Of a DNA stretch of 64,000 nt, positions 36,176 through 48,452 are shown one piece after another (the stretch's first letter is position 1; each line of letters opens with the position of its first letter). Under the pieces are notes generated by a model, which did not search any database, was not told the DNA's origin, and saw only the letters and a list, made by a program, of their open reading frames with translations. The translations under genes were made by a program, and so were the position numbers. This DNA is from Ochotona curzoniae (taxonomy: Eukaryota; Chordata; Mammalia; Lagomorpha; Ochotonidae): contig NW_024465885.1 of assembly GCF_017591425.1 (NCBI RefSeq), forward strand, positions 38,634,501 to 38,698,500, read 5' to 3'.

Positions 36176-36824
36176 AGCAATCACATGCTGAATAGGAAAA
36201 ACTATATGCATGTATCTGTGTTTGCCTCTATGCACATATGTACGTGTGACAGGTTCAATCCTAGAAAAAACAAGTCATGCTCTATGTGACATGCAGGCAC
36301 AACCTTTTTTGTATGAATGACACTTGGACAATTTACTGAAAGCCTCCGATGTACAATTTTCTCTCCTATAAATTATACATTATAGCATGACTTCTATTGT
36401 GAAGTTTCACTGGGATTTAAAGGACTGAGTCCTTGGAAACAAAACAGCTCTGCAGTAACATGAGCAAGTGATACAGTGGAACCATGACACACGGACTGTG
36501 AAGCCCAGAAGGGCTGGAGGGAAATGACCCTGCCCCCTTGGACTTAGCAGACTGTGAGGAATGCTACCCCTGTGGTCATCGCCATGCTCTGCAGAGCTCA
36601 GATGCACAGTGCCTTCCTAACACTGTGTGCTTCACTTCTACTTTCACACAGCGTTTATTAACACTGATGGTTCCTCAGAGGCTGAAGAAATTATTATTTC
36701 CCTTTGTCTTGTTCAGTAGGACTTTACTACCTTTCTGTGACACCTGATCACTTGAGGTCATAAGTCTATGGCTTAAGAAGATAATATTTAAAAGATAATG
36801 ATTAAATTACACACATATATAACC

Positions 36825-37110
36825 TCAATTATTTTCATTTTTATTATGATTATAATTTTCCATGACACATTTTTGTATGTATATGGATTCTCGCATTGTC
36901 CTCCCCTTCCTCTGTCCCCATTCTTGGCTCCCAGAATTTTCCCCTCCCACCATTTCCCCCACATATTATTAAAATAACATAGACCTTTAATAGCAATTAC
37001 AAGTTTAGCATTTGCTATTTCAGTGCATCATGAAATTGTAGGTATCGACAATGATAGAGCATCTATATCATATTGTTAAGGTATATTTAACTGTTTCATT
37101 GGGAGTTCTT
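36825..37110 (-). mobile_element. Probable lagomorph L1 3' end, antisense
   Basis: 'ttttcatttttattatgatta' followed by 'tttccatgacacatttttgtatgtat' and a C/T-rich 'cctccccttcctctgtcccca...ttttcccctccc' stretch. This resembles the pyrimidine-rich antisense 3' UTR seen at 52630 onward and 27535 onward. Family assignment is tentative. Confidence 0.4.
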
Positions 37111-37224
37111 CTTTTATTCAGGAGTAGAAATGCCTAGTATGAGATATCTTCATTTCTAGTTTGAAGGTCTTCACCATATGTTTCATCTGTAAGAATATAC
37201 GCATGTACTTCATCACCAATGTAT

Positions 37225-37490
37225 TGTGAGAGTTACTGAGAGAGAAGAAGGGAGGGAGGGAGAGAGAGAGAGAGGGAGAGAGAAAGAGAGAGAGAGAGAA
37301 CGTCCCACCCAACTACTCAGTCTCCAAGTAGCAGGTGCCAGCATTTGGCTAGGCTGAAGCCAGGAACCAGGAGCTTCTGCCAGATCCCACACATAACATG
37401 GTTTTTCCCAGGCCAGTATCAGTGAGTTGGGTTGGAAGTGGAGCAACTGTGACATGATGCCCACATGGGATGCAAGCATCACTGTCAGAG
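37225..37490 (-). mobile_element. C-type SINE with GA expansion
   Basis: Reverse copy. The purine block has expanded to a GA/GGGA tract (37228-37300), followed by 'tgaagccaggaaccaggagcttctgcca', 'tttcccaggcca' and 'gttggaagtggagcaactgtgacatgatgcccacatggga'. Confidence 0.8.
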
Positions 37491-37985
37491 GATTTTCCCA
37501 TTATTTCGTAATACCAGTCCCATATTTTATATACTTAAAACTTTGCTGGTATCAGTAGCAAATAGCAAGTTCAATTTCACATTCCACTCCAAGGCATTAT
37601 ATTTCAGAATCAATTTTACTCATTTAACTGAATTATTTCATTATTAGAAATTCACAAAATGAACATCAGCACAAAATAACTTGGATAAAGTTATCTGCCT
37701 ATTAAAAAGATTTCTGAAATTATTATTCCAGAAAAAAAGATTTTTTCAAAGTGTTTGCACTAGGGCAACCTCATATCTTCTGAATCCCATGAACAAATTA
37801 TTGTGCATAGGTGGCTACTAATATTATTGCTGAACTATGATGAAAATGTGTTGTCTACCAGAAGTGAGAAGTAGGAAAGAGAGTGATAGCAGAAGGGCAG
37901 AAAAATGAATAGGCAAGTATGAAGTCAATACGGTATTGAAGTCATGGTTCAAGGAGATATTTGAAATCTAAGGTAAATACAGACA
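37490..37985. other. Unassigned AT-rich DNA
   Basis: No gene or repeat landmark is recognised. Confidence 0.45.
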
Positions 37986-37989
37986 TGAT

Positions 37990-38270
37990 TGCCAGGAGTG
38001 CTTCTGTGTATGTGCCTCCAGAATCCATGTGTTGAAACACTAATCCTCAGCATGACTGAGTTTAACAATGGGCCTTTTGGGAAGTCTCTCCCCACACCCC
38101 ATTTGGACACAATGGGATGACAGCCATCTGTAAATGTGAAGAGTAGCTGTTAGAACCTGCCACTCTGATCTCAGAATTCTGGCAGCCAAAGCCATGACAC
38201 ATAGCTGTTGTTAGCTTATCTTATTTGGTCTATAGAAATGTTCTATAGCAACCTAGACTGATCAAGAAAG
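37990..38270 (+). mobile_element. ERVL-MaLR-type LTR remnant
   Basis: In order: 'cagaatccatgtgttgaaacactaatcctcagc', 'gggccttttgggaag', 'tgatctcagaattctggcagcc', 'agctgttgttagcttatc', 'gttctatagcaacctagactgatcaag'. These are the landmarks of the MLT/MST class of old mammalian LTRs (start, middle, 'tggtatttgttatagcagcccaaactgac' end), shortened by deletions. No internal retroviral sequence is seen. Confidence 0.6.
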
Positions 38271-38274
38271 CAAC

Positions 38275-38945
38275 TGTAGCAAGCCACTTGATTCTTGGAT
38301 AAAGCACTTTGGTTTCAATATATTGGAAAACCAAGGAAAATTACACCAAAATAATTAGTAGAAGTAAGTTTATGACAAGAGATACCTGATCAAGTTAGAT
38401 ACATATAGCATGGATGTCGAGTGCTATATTTTCACTATAATATGCATTATTTCTTTAAGGATTTAGTAGTTCAATGAATTTGTCCTCTATGTACGATCAC
38501 TGAAGTGTAGTATTCCTGGAACATTTATCAATCATATCTTCCCCTTCCAGGCTTCTTTTGCTTGCTCAGTGAAGGGTTCAAAACCTCCATATGTGTCCAC
38601 ATCTCATTTCACTATGTGGCTTGCTATCTCTTACTCCTCTGCTACCATGGTTGAGGCAACATGATAGTTTGTTACCTGTTGTGTTGGAGCCATATCTCTT
38701 CCTGCACTCAGTGTAAAGAATATTTAAATCCAGTGAGATCATGACCTCCTCTCATGCAGTTTGTGGGTTTTGTGATCACTACTTAGAAGTCTGGAAAAGG
38801 AACAATCTTTGGAGCAAATGTACCCAACTTAGTAACACAATACTCTTTCTCTCCTTCAACTTTGATAATAGAGTGTGCCATTAATTTTAATAGTGTGTCA
38901 TCGAAACTTTGGATGATACATCGCCTTATTCCACAGTGAATGCAC
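38275..38945. other. Unassigned DNA
   Basis: No gene or confident repeat is recognised. Confidence 0.45.
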
Positions 38946-38955
38946 ATGCGTGCAT

Positions 38956-38957
<2 letters not shown>

Positions 38958-39004
<47 letters not shown>
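38958..39004. repeat. (CA)n microsatellite
   Basis: About 23 uninterrupted CA units, the longest dinucleotide tract in the window. Confidence 0.97.
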
Positions 39005-39007
<3 letters not shown>

Positions 39008-39439
39008 GGTCTCCAAAAAGGGTTGCTTTTATTGTTGACTTTAGCAGGAGCAGATGTTCATGGCCAACTATGTCGATCACTTCCTTTGGTCTATCTTGGA
39101 AGTATCTAAAATTTCTTCTCTTGAGCCTCTTTCAACTGGGGACTCACATCAAGATGCAGCTGTTGCCCCAGAAGCTGAAAGTGCAAGCAGCCAACTGGCA
39201 CATTCCATCGTACAACACAAATTCTTGGGATGTGGAATCCTAAACATCACTCTGAGGCATAGCTGAGTATTTCCACAGTGGTACATAAGGTAGCAAATGT
39301 AGGAAATTTATTTTTCCTGAGAAATAGAAAACTTGAAATGGTATCTTTGAGTGATCTCTGGTAGGAGGTGGATGTTGGCTTCTCACAGGGTGTGTGAGGG
39401 TTCTACTGGATTAATTTTGAACATCTGAGAAGTATTAAT

Positions 39440-39795
39440 AATATTTTATGAGCCAAAGAGTGTCCCATAAGATCCAAGTCTACCAGAACCTGCAAATGTG
39501 GTCTTATTTGATAAAAGATTAATCACATGCAATCATGTATGGTTTTTAAGATACATTGAGATTTAATATAGATGTAACTCCAGACACTACTGTCATTTTA
39601 AAATGAGAAGGCAGACATGCAGATGGATGAAATGTGAAGTAGAGGCTGAGACTAGAGTTTGGTTCCCAATAGCCAAGGAATATTAGAGGTTCCCAGAAGC
39701 TGAGACATGAAGGAAGAACTAGTTTCGTATACTAGACCTTAAGCCGATATTGAATTTAATTCTAAATTTCGTGACACCTCCTATGTATCCACCAT
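39440..39795 (+). mobile_element. MLT1-type LTR remnant
   Basis: In order: 'agccaaagagtgtcccataagatccaagtc', 'agaacctgcaaatgtggtcttatttgata', 'ggttcccagaagctgagacatgaaggaa' and a 3' 'tgaatttaattctaaatttcgtgaca'. This is the order of the mammalian MLT1 (ERVL-MaLR) LTR. It is strongly decayed. Confidence 0.65.
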
Positions 39796-39799
39796 AATG

Positions 39800-40750
39800 A
39801 AGAGGTGTTCAGGAGGTATTTTAAGTTCTAACAATGTTTCATTATTATTTATAGCTTGACAGTGATGAAGAAAAAGAGTAAATGAAAATATCTTCTGAGG
39901 TGAAGAATTTCAAAACTGCTAGGCAGATCTAAGCATTCAAAAATAATATTATTATCTCAGAAATTATAGTTACAAAAAGCAAGGGCTGAAATTGGTTCTA
40001 GATGGAAACCAACACACTTAGCTTGTTTTGCCTGAAAGCATCGGCAATGTAATATCTCTAAAAACATTGCTTAACAGGGTTTGATTCAATTTATTACTAT
40101 TTCTAATTTTTCTGTAATTCATCAATACAGTTTGTGAAAAACTATATTAAAATATATACCAAAATCATTGGCTTAGCATCACATTTGTATTTTGGATTTA
40201 CTCTGCAGCCTTACATACTATATACTTTAACTTCTTCGTTGTGAATAATCATAGAATTTCCCCAAAAGCTCTTTGAATTTTGTGGATATGACACTATGGA
40301 TACAATGAATCAATGCAATTAATAAAAGAACAGAATAACTTGCATCATTAGCAATTCTAGCTCCTTTTGTTATGATGAACTGACTTCCCAAGCTCTGTAT
40401 GAAAAAGACTCTGCGTATCTAGAATATTTTCATCAAGGAGTCACATTGTGTGCTGGATATAAACACCAACAACCCGAAACTGCACAAGTGGAAAACTTGA
40501 CGTTGGTAAGAATGAATGGCAGATTCTCAAATGTGTGAATGATGCTTCACTAACAGCTGTTGTGGTTTCTTTGTAGTTAGCAAAATGAGTAAGTCTAGCC
40601 ATTACCTACCTTTTCTAGTCCAGACAAATTATTTCAACATTGAGGGGCTCTTTTCATGTAACTCCTCAGTATTGTATGGTTTCCAATAGATTTTCCTGTC
40701 ATTCCACAGATGTAAAGAATATATGGGACATTCATTTAAAATAAAAATAA
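39800..40750. other. Unassigned AT-rich DNA
   Basis: No gene is recognised. Short frames only. Confidence 0.45.
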
Positions 40751-40754
40751 AAAA

Positions 40755-41035
40755 TTCTTTATCTATTTAAAGTTTTATGTCTGTCTGTATGTATGTATGT
40801 ATGTCTCTATCCGAGTGAAAGTGAGAGAGACATAAAGAATAAGATCCCACATACTGGTTCGTTCCCTAAATGCTAGGTTATGGGAACTCAGTCCCCATGA
40901 GTTTCATCGTCACTACTGCTCCCAGGGTGACAGTAGCACACTCCGGCCAGTATTCCACAGCAGGCCTGAAACAGCATTCCAACATGAGATGCAGGCATCT
41001 CAACTGGTGCTGTTAACACTAAGCGAAGCTTCTGT
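40755..41035 (-). mobile_element. Old C-type SINE
   Basis: Reverse diverged copy: 'ttctttatctatttaaagttt' tail with a TGTC/TGTA microsatellite (40782-40806), 'tactggttcgttccctaaatgc', 'acagcattccaacatgagatgcaggcatctcaactggtgc'. Confidence 0.6.
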
Positions 41036-41094
41036 TCACTGCGTATCTTCAATTCAAATTTCACCAAAAGCTTTTAAGATGAGGCTTTTCTTTT

Positions 41095-41434
41095 TCATTT
41101 GTTTATTTTTATTGAAGAGTCAGATTATACAGGGACAGGGAGAAAGAGTCAAAGAGAGAGAGCGAGAGAGAGACAGAATGATACTCTCCACTGGTTGACT
41201 CCCCAACTGGGCGCAACAGCTGTAGCTAAGCTGATCCAAAACTAGGAGCTTCTTCTGGTATCTTTCATATTGGTGCAGTTTCCCAAGGCCTCAGGCCATG
41301 CTTGACTGCTCTCCCAGACTAAAAGCAAGGAGTTCAATGGGAAGTATGGCAGCTAGGACACCAACCAAGATCAATATGTGATTCCAATATGCAAGACAAG
41401 GATTTAGCCACTAGACTACTGTGCTGGGCCCTTA
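41095..41434 (-). mobile_element. Pika-type C SINE
   Basis: Reverse copy with a GA-expanded purine block (41128-41177), 'ccactggttgactccccaactgggcgcaacagctg', 'tgatccaaaactaggagcttcttctgg', head 'tttagccactagactactgtgctgggccc'. Confidence 0.92.
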
Positions 41435-41439
41435 AGGTA

Positions 41440-44180
41440 GGATTTTCATAATAAAATTATTTAATTTCATCCATTTTGGAATAAAAATTTTAATGCAGCT
41501 GTTTGAAATTAAAGATCAGTTATGGAATTCATAATATTTTTACAAAATCTTTGATTTTGCCCTAATGACTGTTTCTTGATAAGGAGCATTTTACAACTTG
41601 TAATTTTTAGAATTATAAGTCATTTTTACTTGGAAATTATTGTTTTTGCAGGTAAACATTCCATATGTGTTTAAAGGGCCATTCAACTCCTTTCTAAACT
41701 GATGAAGATACAAACAATCAGTAGAAGTTTACGGATAGCCCGTGTTGCTATGAATGTACCTGACTTGGATGAATTATTCTTCCCTCAGAAAGTATTTATT
41801 TCTTTTGCTTCTTTGAAAGATGCATAAGATGATTCATTCCTGAAGTGCCTGTGAAATTTGTTAATGAACAGGCCAGGTTGAACCCTGAAGATGAATATTA
41901 ATCCACTTTCTCCGTACTAGTACAAGGAACAACGTTACCTGAGCCTTCAGAGCACCTGCCTACCAGGATGTGCTAATAGTTTCAGGAAGACGGAGTATAG
42001 CAGAACTAGCACAGAGAGCGAGGCAATGCAACGCAGCATCAGGATAGCTCAGGCAGTGAGAATATTGTTGTGGCAAACATATTCCAACTGGATGTGATTT
42101 TTTTCAAACTACCTAATCACAATTATTTTAAATATCATTACTTCTTTCTTGCAATTAGGCTACTTATGCTTCTGGGAAAATGCAATAGTTTCTCAATATG
42201 GATTATGAAAATTAAATTTCAAAAGTGTGTGTGTGTTCAGTAAAGTGATACAAATCTGTAATATTCTAGGGACTAGAAATCAGTCACCTATAAACACAGC
42301 AATGCTATGTTAAGAAGCAGCCTTTTCATACTTGGGCATTATTCTTTTTTGCTTGAAGAATTATTTTTCTTCAAAACCATTTCTACCAAATTTTCTTTCC
42401 ACCTCTCCTTTCTAGAACCATGGGATTTCTTCCATCATGGGTCATCATTTCACCAGTGAGATAATTCTTCAGGAATGACTTCCAAGTGGTTTTTCACTGC
42501 AGGAATACACCACTGAATCATTAACCAGAGGTTAAGTACTTTAAATTTTATGTTTCATGATTTCTGTAGTATGAGAAATTACCTATCCTCAAAAGGAATT
42601 TGATCCTGACTGTAATAACACGCATACTAAAGCAATGTAGGCTAGCAGGATAACGACAAGCATTAAACTTTAATAAAACAGCTCGAATAATACATAAAAT
42701 TATTCAAATAAAAATATCAAAAAGTTTTACCTTAATCTTATTTTGGAGAGAAAGGTAAGACTAAGTTACTCGAAATGATGAATGTGTATCTAATCAGACT
42801 CTCAATTACTCACCCCAAAAAGCAATACCACATTCAAATAAATAAATATGCTTTGCAACTGGCAGGTAAAAATGAAGTCACCCATTTTATAAGATCTTGA
42901 AAAATAAATAAAGGCATTGGCATTAATTATGTAGAAGGTTGGTGTTCCTCTGGCATGATTTTATTGAACATTTTCAAAGTTATAATGTACATTTACATTT
43001 TACTAGATATAAATCTATCCAGTGAACAAATGCAGCTGTATTCACCTTTCTTAGAGTATAAAATGCTAATTGGCAATGTGTGTTAGAAAGGAAGAGAGAG
43101 AGGCTTAACTGCACCGGTGGGAACTGAAAAGAAAGGAAGTTTCCAGAAGGAGAAGTGAGAAAGGAATTCCTAGGCTAGAGGATAAAATGTGCAAAGGCCT
43201 GGAATTATGGGAAAGGGTAGATCCCCCTGGGAAGGCAATTCAGGTGGCAGGTAAGGAGGAAGGAGGAAGGGGGATGAATAGAGATGATGGGGACTGTACT
43301 AGAACTAGGGGAAGTTGCAGTAGGAGGAAGCGAGAGAATCATGCCCAGACACAGAGGCCCGGGAAGGAGACTGGAGAGACTCCATGTGCACACTCAGAGA
43401 TGTGCATGCCATGCTTTGCTGAGCCTCTGTGTTATAGTGAATTAAATACAATTCATTCGATGATCTATTTTCAGCAAGGTGCGAAGTTGACCAAAAAGTA
43501 CAAGAGCTGATGGTGAGAATTTCGAAGGAATTAACCGCATGAGGTAATCCATTTTGGAAAGGTAACATCTGCAACAGAATCTTCTAGAATAAGCAGATGT
43601 TTTCTTCTTTTTTGTTTCCATTTACGTGTAGGTTCCCAGATTCAGTGGCTCCCATTGCAAGAAACAGGAAGTCACTCCTTTGAGACAGATAAGAAATTTG
43701 TACCCTCAAAGTTGTACATGCATGTAAGACCAATGGAGCACAACCATATCATACAAAATGCTTATGAAACACTGTTGATATGAAAATGATTTTTTAAATT
43801 ATCAAGCTCGAAAAATAGTTTTATTTTTTGAAATATTTTTAGATAAAATATTTTAGAAAAATAGCACACGTGCATTGGAGTAAGATTTTCAAATTAAATA
43901 ATAAGATCAGAATAACTACCCTTAAAGCATACCCACTTTCTTATCTATACTTCATTTGTGTATATCTGTGTATAAAGATCGGGAACTGGCCTTTTTCTGA
44001 AGCTTTTTTGTTAACTTAAGAGTATGTAAGCTTATTCATAATTGTGATCAAGCTCAAATTCAAAAAGTGTTTCAAATATACTTATTTTCAGTAGAAATTT
44101 ATTGCTCTAACTTCTAAAATCACTTTGTATTTACTTGGCAGTGAGATCCCTATCTTCAACTTCCTTATAAAGTGATGATT
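41440..44180. other. Long unassigned stretch
   Basis: About 2.7 kb without a recognised repeat. A purine-rich segment (43085-43395) holds a 107-codon frame (43187-43510) of low-complexity R/G/E/K composition, taken as chance. Confidence 0.45.
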
Positions 44181-44184
44181 CTCG

Positions 44185-44458
44185 AGCCTGGCACAGTAGC
44201 CTGGTGGCTAGAGTCTTTGCCATGCATGAGCTAGGATTCTGCATGGGTACCGGTTTATGTCCTGCCTGCCCCACGTCCCACCCAACTCTCTTCTTGTTGC
44301 CTGGGAAGGCATTAGAGGACCGCCCAAAGCCTTGGGACCCTACACCTGTGTGGGAGACTTGAAGGAAGCTCCTGGCTCCTGGCTTCAGATCAGCTCAGCT
44401 CCAGCCATTGCAGGAAGATCTTTCTTGTATCTCTCACATTATCTCTGTGAATCTTGCC

Positions 44459-44492
<34 letters not shown>

Positions 44493-44510
44493 GCGAGCAA
44501 ATCTTAAAGC
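44185..44510 (+). mobile_element. Pika-type C SINE
   Basis: Forward copy: 'gagcctggcacagtagcctggtggctagagtc', 'accgcccaaagccttgggaccctac', 'tgtgggagacttgaaggaagctcctggctcctggcttcagatc'. The tail region contains (GA)n (44462-44490) and ends 'aaatctt'. Confidence 0.95.
44462..44490. repeat. (AG)n microsatellite
   Basis: About 14 AG units within the SINE tail. Confidence 0.95.
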
Positions 44511-44514
44511 ACCA

Positions 44515-45525
44515 AAGAAATAAGGATTCCGTCTTTACATTTTCATAAATTTATACCTTTCTGTTTACCCCTTTGTTGAATCAAGAGCTTACTGTAAAAT
44601 ACAAAGCTAAATGATTTCAGGACAAAATAAATAAATAATAATAAAAGGTATGGTTTCCACTGGGACGTCTGTAGTGCCCAGCATTTACTTTGCTATTTAC
44701 AGAATAGTCTCAGGAAAGGGATGCACTGAGAGGCTTCTCAGATGGGGCTCTAAGGAGGGGGATTAGGCACTGCAAAGGGAGCTATAGAAGTAGGAGATAT
44801 GGAAATCCATATTTTTTATTTCATTAGCTATATTTCCTTAAAGGAACAGGGTATCCATCAATTGCAGCCAATCAAATTATATCACTTTGTCAATTCCCTT
44901 ATAGAATTCTGTTTCTATATATTTCACAATATTTTCTCTCTTTATATAATTTGGCCATATACTTATTTATTTAAAATCACTTACTAGAGCATGTAAAATA
45001 TTGAAGAGCTAAAATTTCAGTTTAAAAGAAATTGTCCATCTCTTTGTAGAGACAGCTAACCTCCTAATACTTTTATTGGCTTGAAACTGAGTACTTCTTA
45101 TATGAGTCACCGACTATGTCTCTGATATCATTATACATTTACGACATGACAAATATGACCTGATTCTGAGATGAATATAGAGAAAACGTCACATTTCAAA
45201 GCTCCGCCTCCTTGACTTGGAAATTACAAGTTTTTACTTAACAGCGCTGCTTCTGAGTCATTCATGTGATAGAACTCTGTGCTATAAATTAGTTTACAGT
45301 AGAGGTGGAGTTAGAATGCATTCAGTACGCTTCTCCTCTTCTACTTGTTCAGCTGTGGTTTACTCATGACAGAAACTGTCCATCCGTGACACATCTTTAA
45401 TGACATAGCTTCAAGCAAGGAATTAGAGAAGTTCTGAGACGAAAACTTTACATGAAGTCATTCTGTGAGATTCTTTATTACTGCATATTGGGCTGTGGTA
45501 TCTAGCCTATCTTTTAAAACAGAAC
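44515..45525. other. Unassigned DNA
   Basis: No gene is recognised. A perfect AP-1 heptamer TGAGTCA lies at 45255-45261; alone it supports no call. Confidence 0.45.
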
Positions 45526-45527
45526 GC

Positions 45528-45860
45528 AGGGGTAAGTGGTAGCCTCGTGATTAAAGTCCTCGCTTTACATGTGCCAGGATCCTATATGGGTGCTGGATCA
45601 CGTCTCTGCCGCTTCAGTTCCTACCCAACTCTCTGCTTGTGGCCTGGGAAAGCACTAGAGGATGGGCCAATGCCTTGGGACCCTGCACCCTCATGGGAGA
45701 CCTGAAGAAGCTTCTGGGCCCTGGCTTCAGATCGGCTCATCTCCATGCATTGTGGCCACTTGGGGAGTGAACCAGCAGACGGAATATCTTTCAGTCTTTC
45801 TCTCCTTCCCTCTTTAAATCTGGCTTTCCAATAAAGATAAATAAATCTTAAAAATAAATG
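45528..45860 (+). mobile_element. Pika-type C SINE
   Basis: Forward, well preserved: 'gtggtagcctcgtgattaaagtcctcgctttacatgtgccaggatcc', 'gtggcctgggaaagcactagaggatgggcc', 'gccacttggggagtgaaccagcagacgg', tail 'ccaataaagataaataaatctta'. Confidence 0.95.
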
Positions 45861-46310
45861 CTACATACACATACTTGCATATGTGTAAAAATCATATAAA
45901 TTTGAGGATATAGCTAAGTTATTCTTTTGAAAAAGCTCTAGAAATATGTATTTTATTTTTAAATCAGAAAGAATTGCCCTTTATCATGTAAAAATATAAA
46001 AACAAATATCACCTTCATGTTTGACAGAATGCCTTTAAACATGCTTTGATTTGAACTGATTTCCTAAGAGGGAAGTTTTACTAAACACATGGTTTGTATT
46101 AATTAGTACCCCATCTCCCTTCAGGTACTAACTGCCTGGTATCTCAGAACTCATGATCTGGGGAAACTAAGTCCTCAGTAGCATTTTTGCAGACAACTAA
46201 AGCAAGAGGCTAATGAAGGGTAAACTCAATACTAGTCAAGAATAATCCTAGTCCATACAATATTTCAGTTACAGCCTGAAATGTCATCAGTGCTGGTCAA
46301 TGTAACATGG

Positions 46311-46325
46311 CATTCACCAGTTCTT
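46311..46325. repeat. Target-site duplication, left copy
   Basis: CATTCACCAGTTCTT, repeated exactly at 47652-47666 on the other side of a 1.33 kb insertion. Confidence 0.9.
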
Positions 46326-47651
46326 TTTTTCTTTTTTTTTATTTTAATAATCTTAGTTTATCAGGGTACAAAGGGTCAAGGGCTACAGGGTGAAAATGGG
46401 TAATACCATTGTTTCCACACCACTATAATCATTTTGCCCTGTATGTAGGGTTAGGGGAGTAACAAAGGGAAAAGCCCCACCCAACCTCTCACCCATCCCA
46501 GATCCCCAACATAAGGCGCTCTCCAAGGGTCCTGCTCAAACAGTTTTGATAGTTCATCAGTTCTGGATTGCTGCCAATCTCACCATCCCAACCACAATGG
46601 AACCTATTCAGAGTCCACTGGCTGACACTCTCCTGATGGTTGGGGTTCCAAGTTCAGCAGTTCAGTTGGAGAGATATCCAAAGAAACTTCATCTGAGTTG
46701 ATCCCAGGTCTGATTCTTGCATGAGTTTGCTAGTACAGACTCCAACACCGTTCGTCACACCAAGCAGCTTATGCATATACTGGTCATTGCGATTGCTGGG
46801 TCCATTCGGTTTCCAGCCCTGTCTTCCTTGTGAACCAACAGGTGTTGTAGTCCAGCTCGATCCTACCCACTTCATACTAGGTCTTCATGCAAACCAGTTG
46901 AAGCTGCAGCCTAGTTGGGGCGACTCCCCAAAGCCCTACCAGTTCTGCCCCCTACCCTGGTTCCCATGCTTGCCAGTATGTACCACAGGCTTGTCCAGTC
47001 TGTCCCACATCCCATTTAGCTCTTGCACACGTCAATGGACATTGAAGCCTAGTTCAACCCAACCAACCTATTATCCAGCCCATACACCCACTGGCAGGTG
47101 CCTTTCTGTCTAGCCACCCCTGCTCCTAGCCTGGTTTTCGTGCTGTCCAGTGAGAGTAGTAACCCTGAGGGAGGTGCCCACTATTTTCCTACTAGGCCAC
47201 ACCCAGATTATGCAGTCTCCAGGTGGTTTTGGCATTTGACTTGACAGAATGAGCTCCCAGTACCAGCCTCTGCCAGCTAATGCTGTGGCTAAGCCCAAAC
47301 ACCCCTCAACCCACTCTAATTTTATTTGCACCAGTCAGAACAGTCAGCTCGCTGTGAGGCCCACAGATGCTATAGCCCTGCCTAGTCTGAACTGCCCCCA
47401 TCCCTATTCACGCTTTCCAATGGAAGTAGTTGTCCAGCAGGGGTGCCCATGTTCCCCTGTTGGCTTTGCCTCCTCCCTGATTATCACATGTGCTGTTTGT
47501 GTGCTGCAACCACATCTGGTACAGCTCATCTCACCTTGGCATTACTTGTTGTGTACTGGCTTGTGTTGCAACTGAACCTGGTTCGACCCACACTCTGTTC
47601 TGGTGCTCGGATTCACCAGAAGGTAATGTGAACAGGTTCAGCCTGGTCTGC
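46326..47651 (-). mobile_element. LINE 3' UTR insertion (probable L1), 1.33 kb
   Basis: Flanked by a perfect 15-bp direct repeat (46311-46325, 47652-47666). It starts with a T-rich tract (complement of a poly(A) tail), so the element runs right to left. The plus-strand empty-site junction TTCTT/AATAA fits L1 endonuclease cleavage (TTTT/AA-like). The distal part aligns with the opposite-strand copy at 4655-5600. The body (46700-47640) is richer in C and G than its flanks and has loosely repeated segments, for example around 46963, 47130 and 47410: each runs 'tgctkkccart' and is followed by 'ggtgccca' in two of the three. No ORF2-like coding sequence is visible, so the copy is 5'-truncated inside its 3' UTR. 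Open frames across it, including 130 codons at 46721-47113, are on the antisense strand and are not genes. Confidence 0.7.
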
Positions 47652-47666
47652 CATTCACCAGTTCTT
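47652..47666. repeat. Target-site duplication, right copy
   Basis: Exact partner of 46311-46325. Confidence 0.9.
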
Positions 47667-47667
47667 A

Positions 47668-48045
47668 ATAAGAAAAAGGTAATGCAAGAAGTCTTAATAC
47701 ATTAAAAATACAACCAGAATTACTTGTGTGACTTTAAAAATTGTCTATCTCTTTGTGCACATATTCTGAAAATTTCCTTTTCAGTATAAGAGTCAATTCA
47801 ACATGCTGAGGGTTAAATATGAGATAAATTAAATGAGCTTCTAAAGAATAATTCACATTTCTCAATGATGGGCTAAAATTACTGCTCCCAAGGAAAAGCA
47901 ACATGAACATATTAATCAATATACTCTTTAATCACTTAAATATAAGCAGTCAAAAAAACAAATTGCAAGATAAAACCACCAAGATCAGAAAACATATTTT
48001 AAAGTTTGTACCATTCATGGAAGAGTATTATATAGACTTTAGTTA
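47668..48045. other. Unassigned AT-rich DNA
   Basis: No gene or repeat landmark is recognised. Confidence 0.45.
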
Positions 48046-48047
48046 GG

Positions 48048-48117
48048 ACCAGCACTGTGGTGCCACAGTTGATAGGACCAGCTGCAATGCCAGCTTCCCA
48101 CGTGAGTTTATGTCCAT
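48048..48117 (+). mobile_element. Old C-type SINE, left piece
   Basis: 'ggaccagcactgtggtgccacagttgataggaccagctgcaatgccagc' is a forward SINE head. The copy is interrupted by the reverse SINE at 48133-48452 and resumes at 48453. Confidence 0.7.
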
Positions 48118-48132
48118 CTGCTCTAATTTTAA

Positions 48133-48452
48133 AGATTTATTTTATTTTTATTGGAACTCAGATAGAGGAGGAGAGACAGAGAGGAAGATCTTCCACTCAT
48201 TATTTCACTCCCCAAGCAATCTCAACAGCCAGAGCTGAACTGATCTGAAGCCAGTGCCAGGAGCCTCTTCCATGTCTCCCATACTGGTGCAGGGTCACAA
48301 GGATTTAGCCCATCCTCAACTGCTTTTCCAGGCCACAAGCAGGGAGCTTGATGGGAAACAGGGCCACAGGGATGAGAACTTGTGCCCAGATAGGATCCTG
48401 GTGCATGCCAGGCAAGGACTGTAGCTGCTAGGCTACCGCACCGAGCCCTCAG
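48133..48452 (-). mobile_element. Pika-type C SINE nested in an older SINE
   Basis: Complete reverse copy from 'agatttattttatttttattgg' to head 'tgctaggctaccgcaccgagccct'. It is flanked by a perfect 15-bp target-site duplication, CTGCTCTAATTTTAA, at 48118-48132 and 48453-48467. The host is an older forward SINE, giving a clear order of insertion. Confidence 0.95.

Noticed and set aside
43187..43510. 107-codon frame rich in Arg, Gly and Glu
   Set aside because: It lies in a purine-rich low-complexity segment, where such frames are expected by chance.
45255..45261. Perfect AP-1 site TGAGTCA
   Set aside because: A 7-bp motif is expected several times by chance in 64 kb, and nothing else marks an enhancer here.
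46721..47113. 130-codon proline-rich open frame
   Set aside because: It is antisense to the LINE 3' UTR insertion bounded by target-site duplications, and the frame reflects that element's GC-rich composition.
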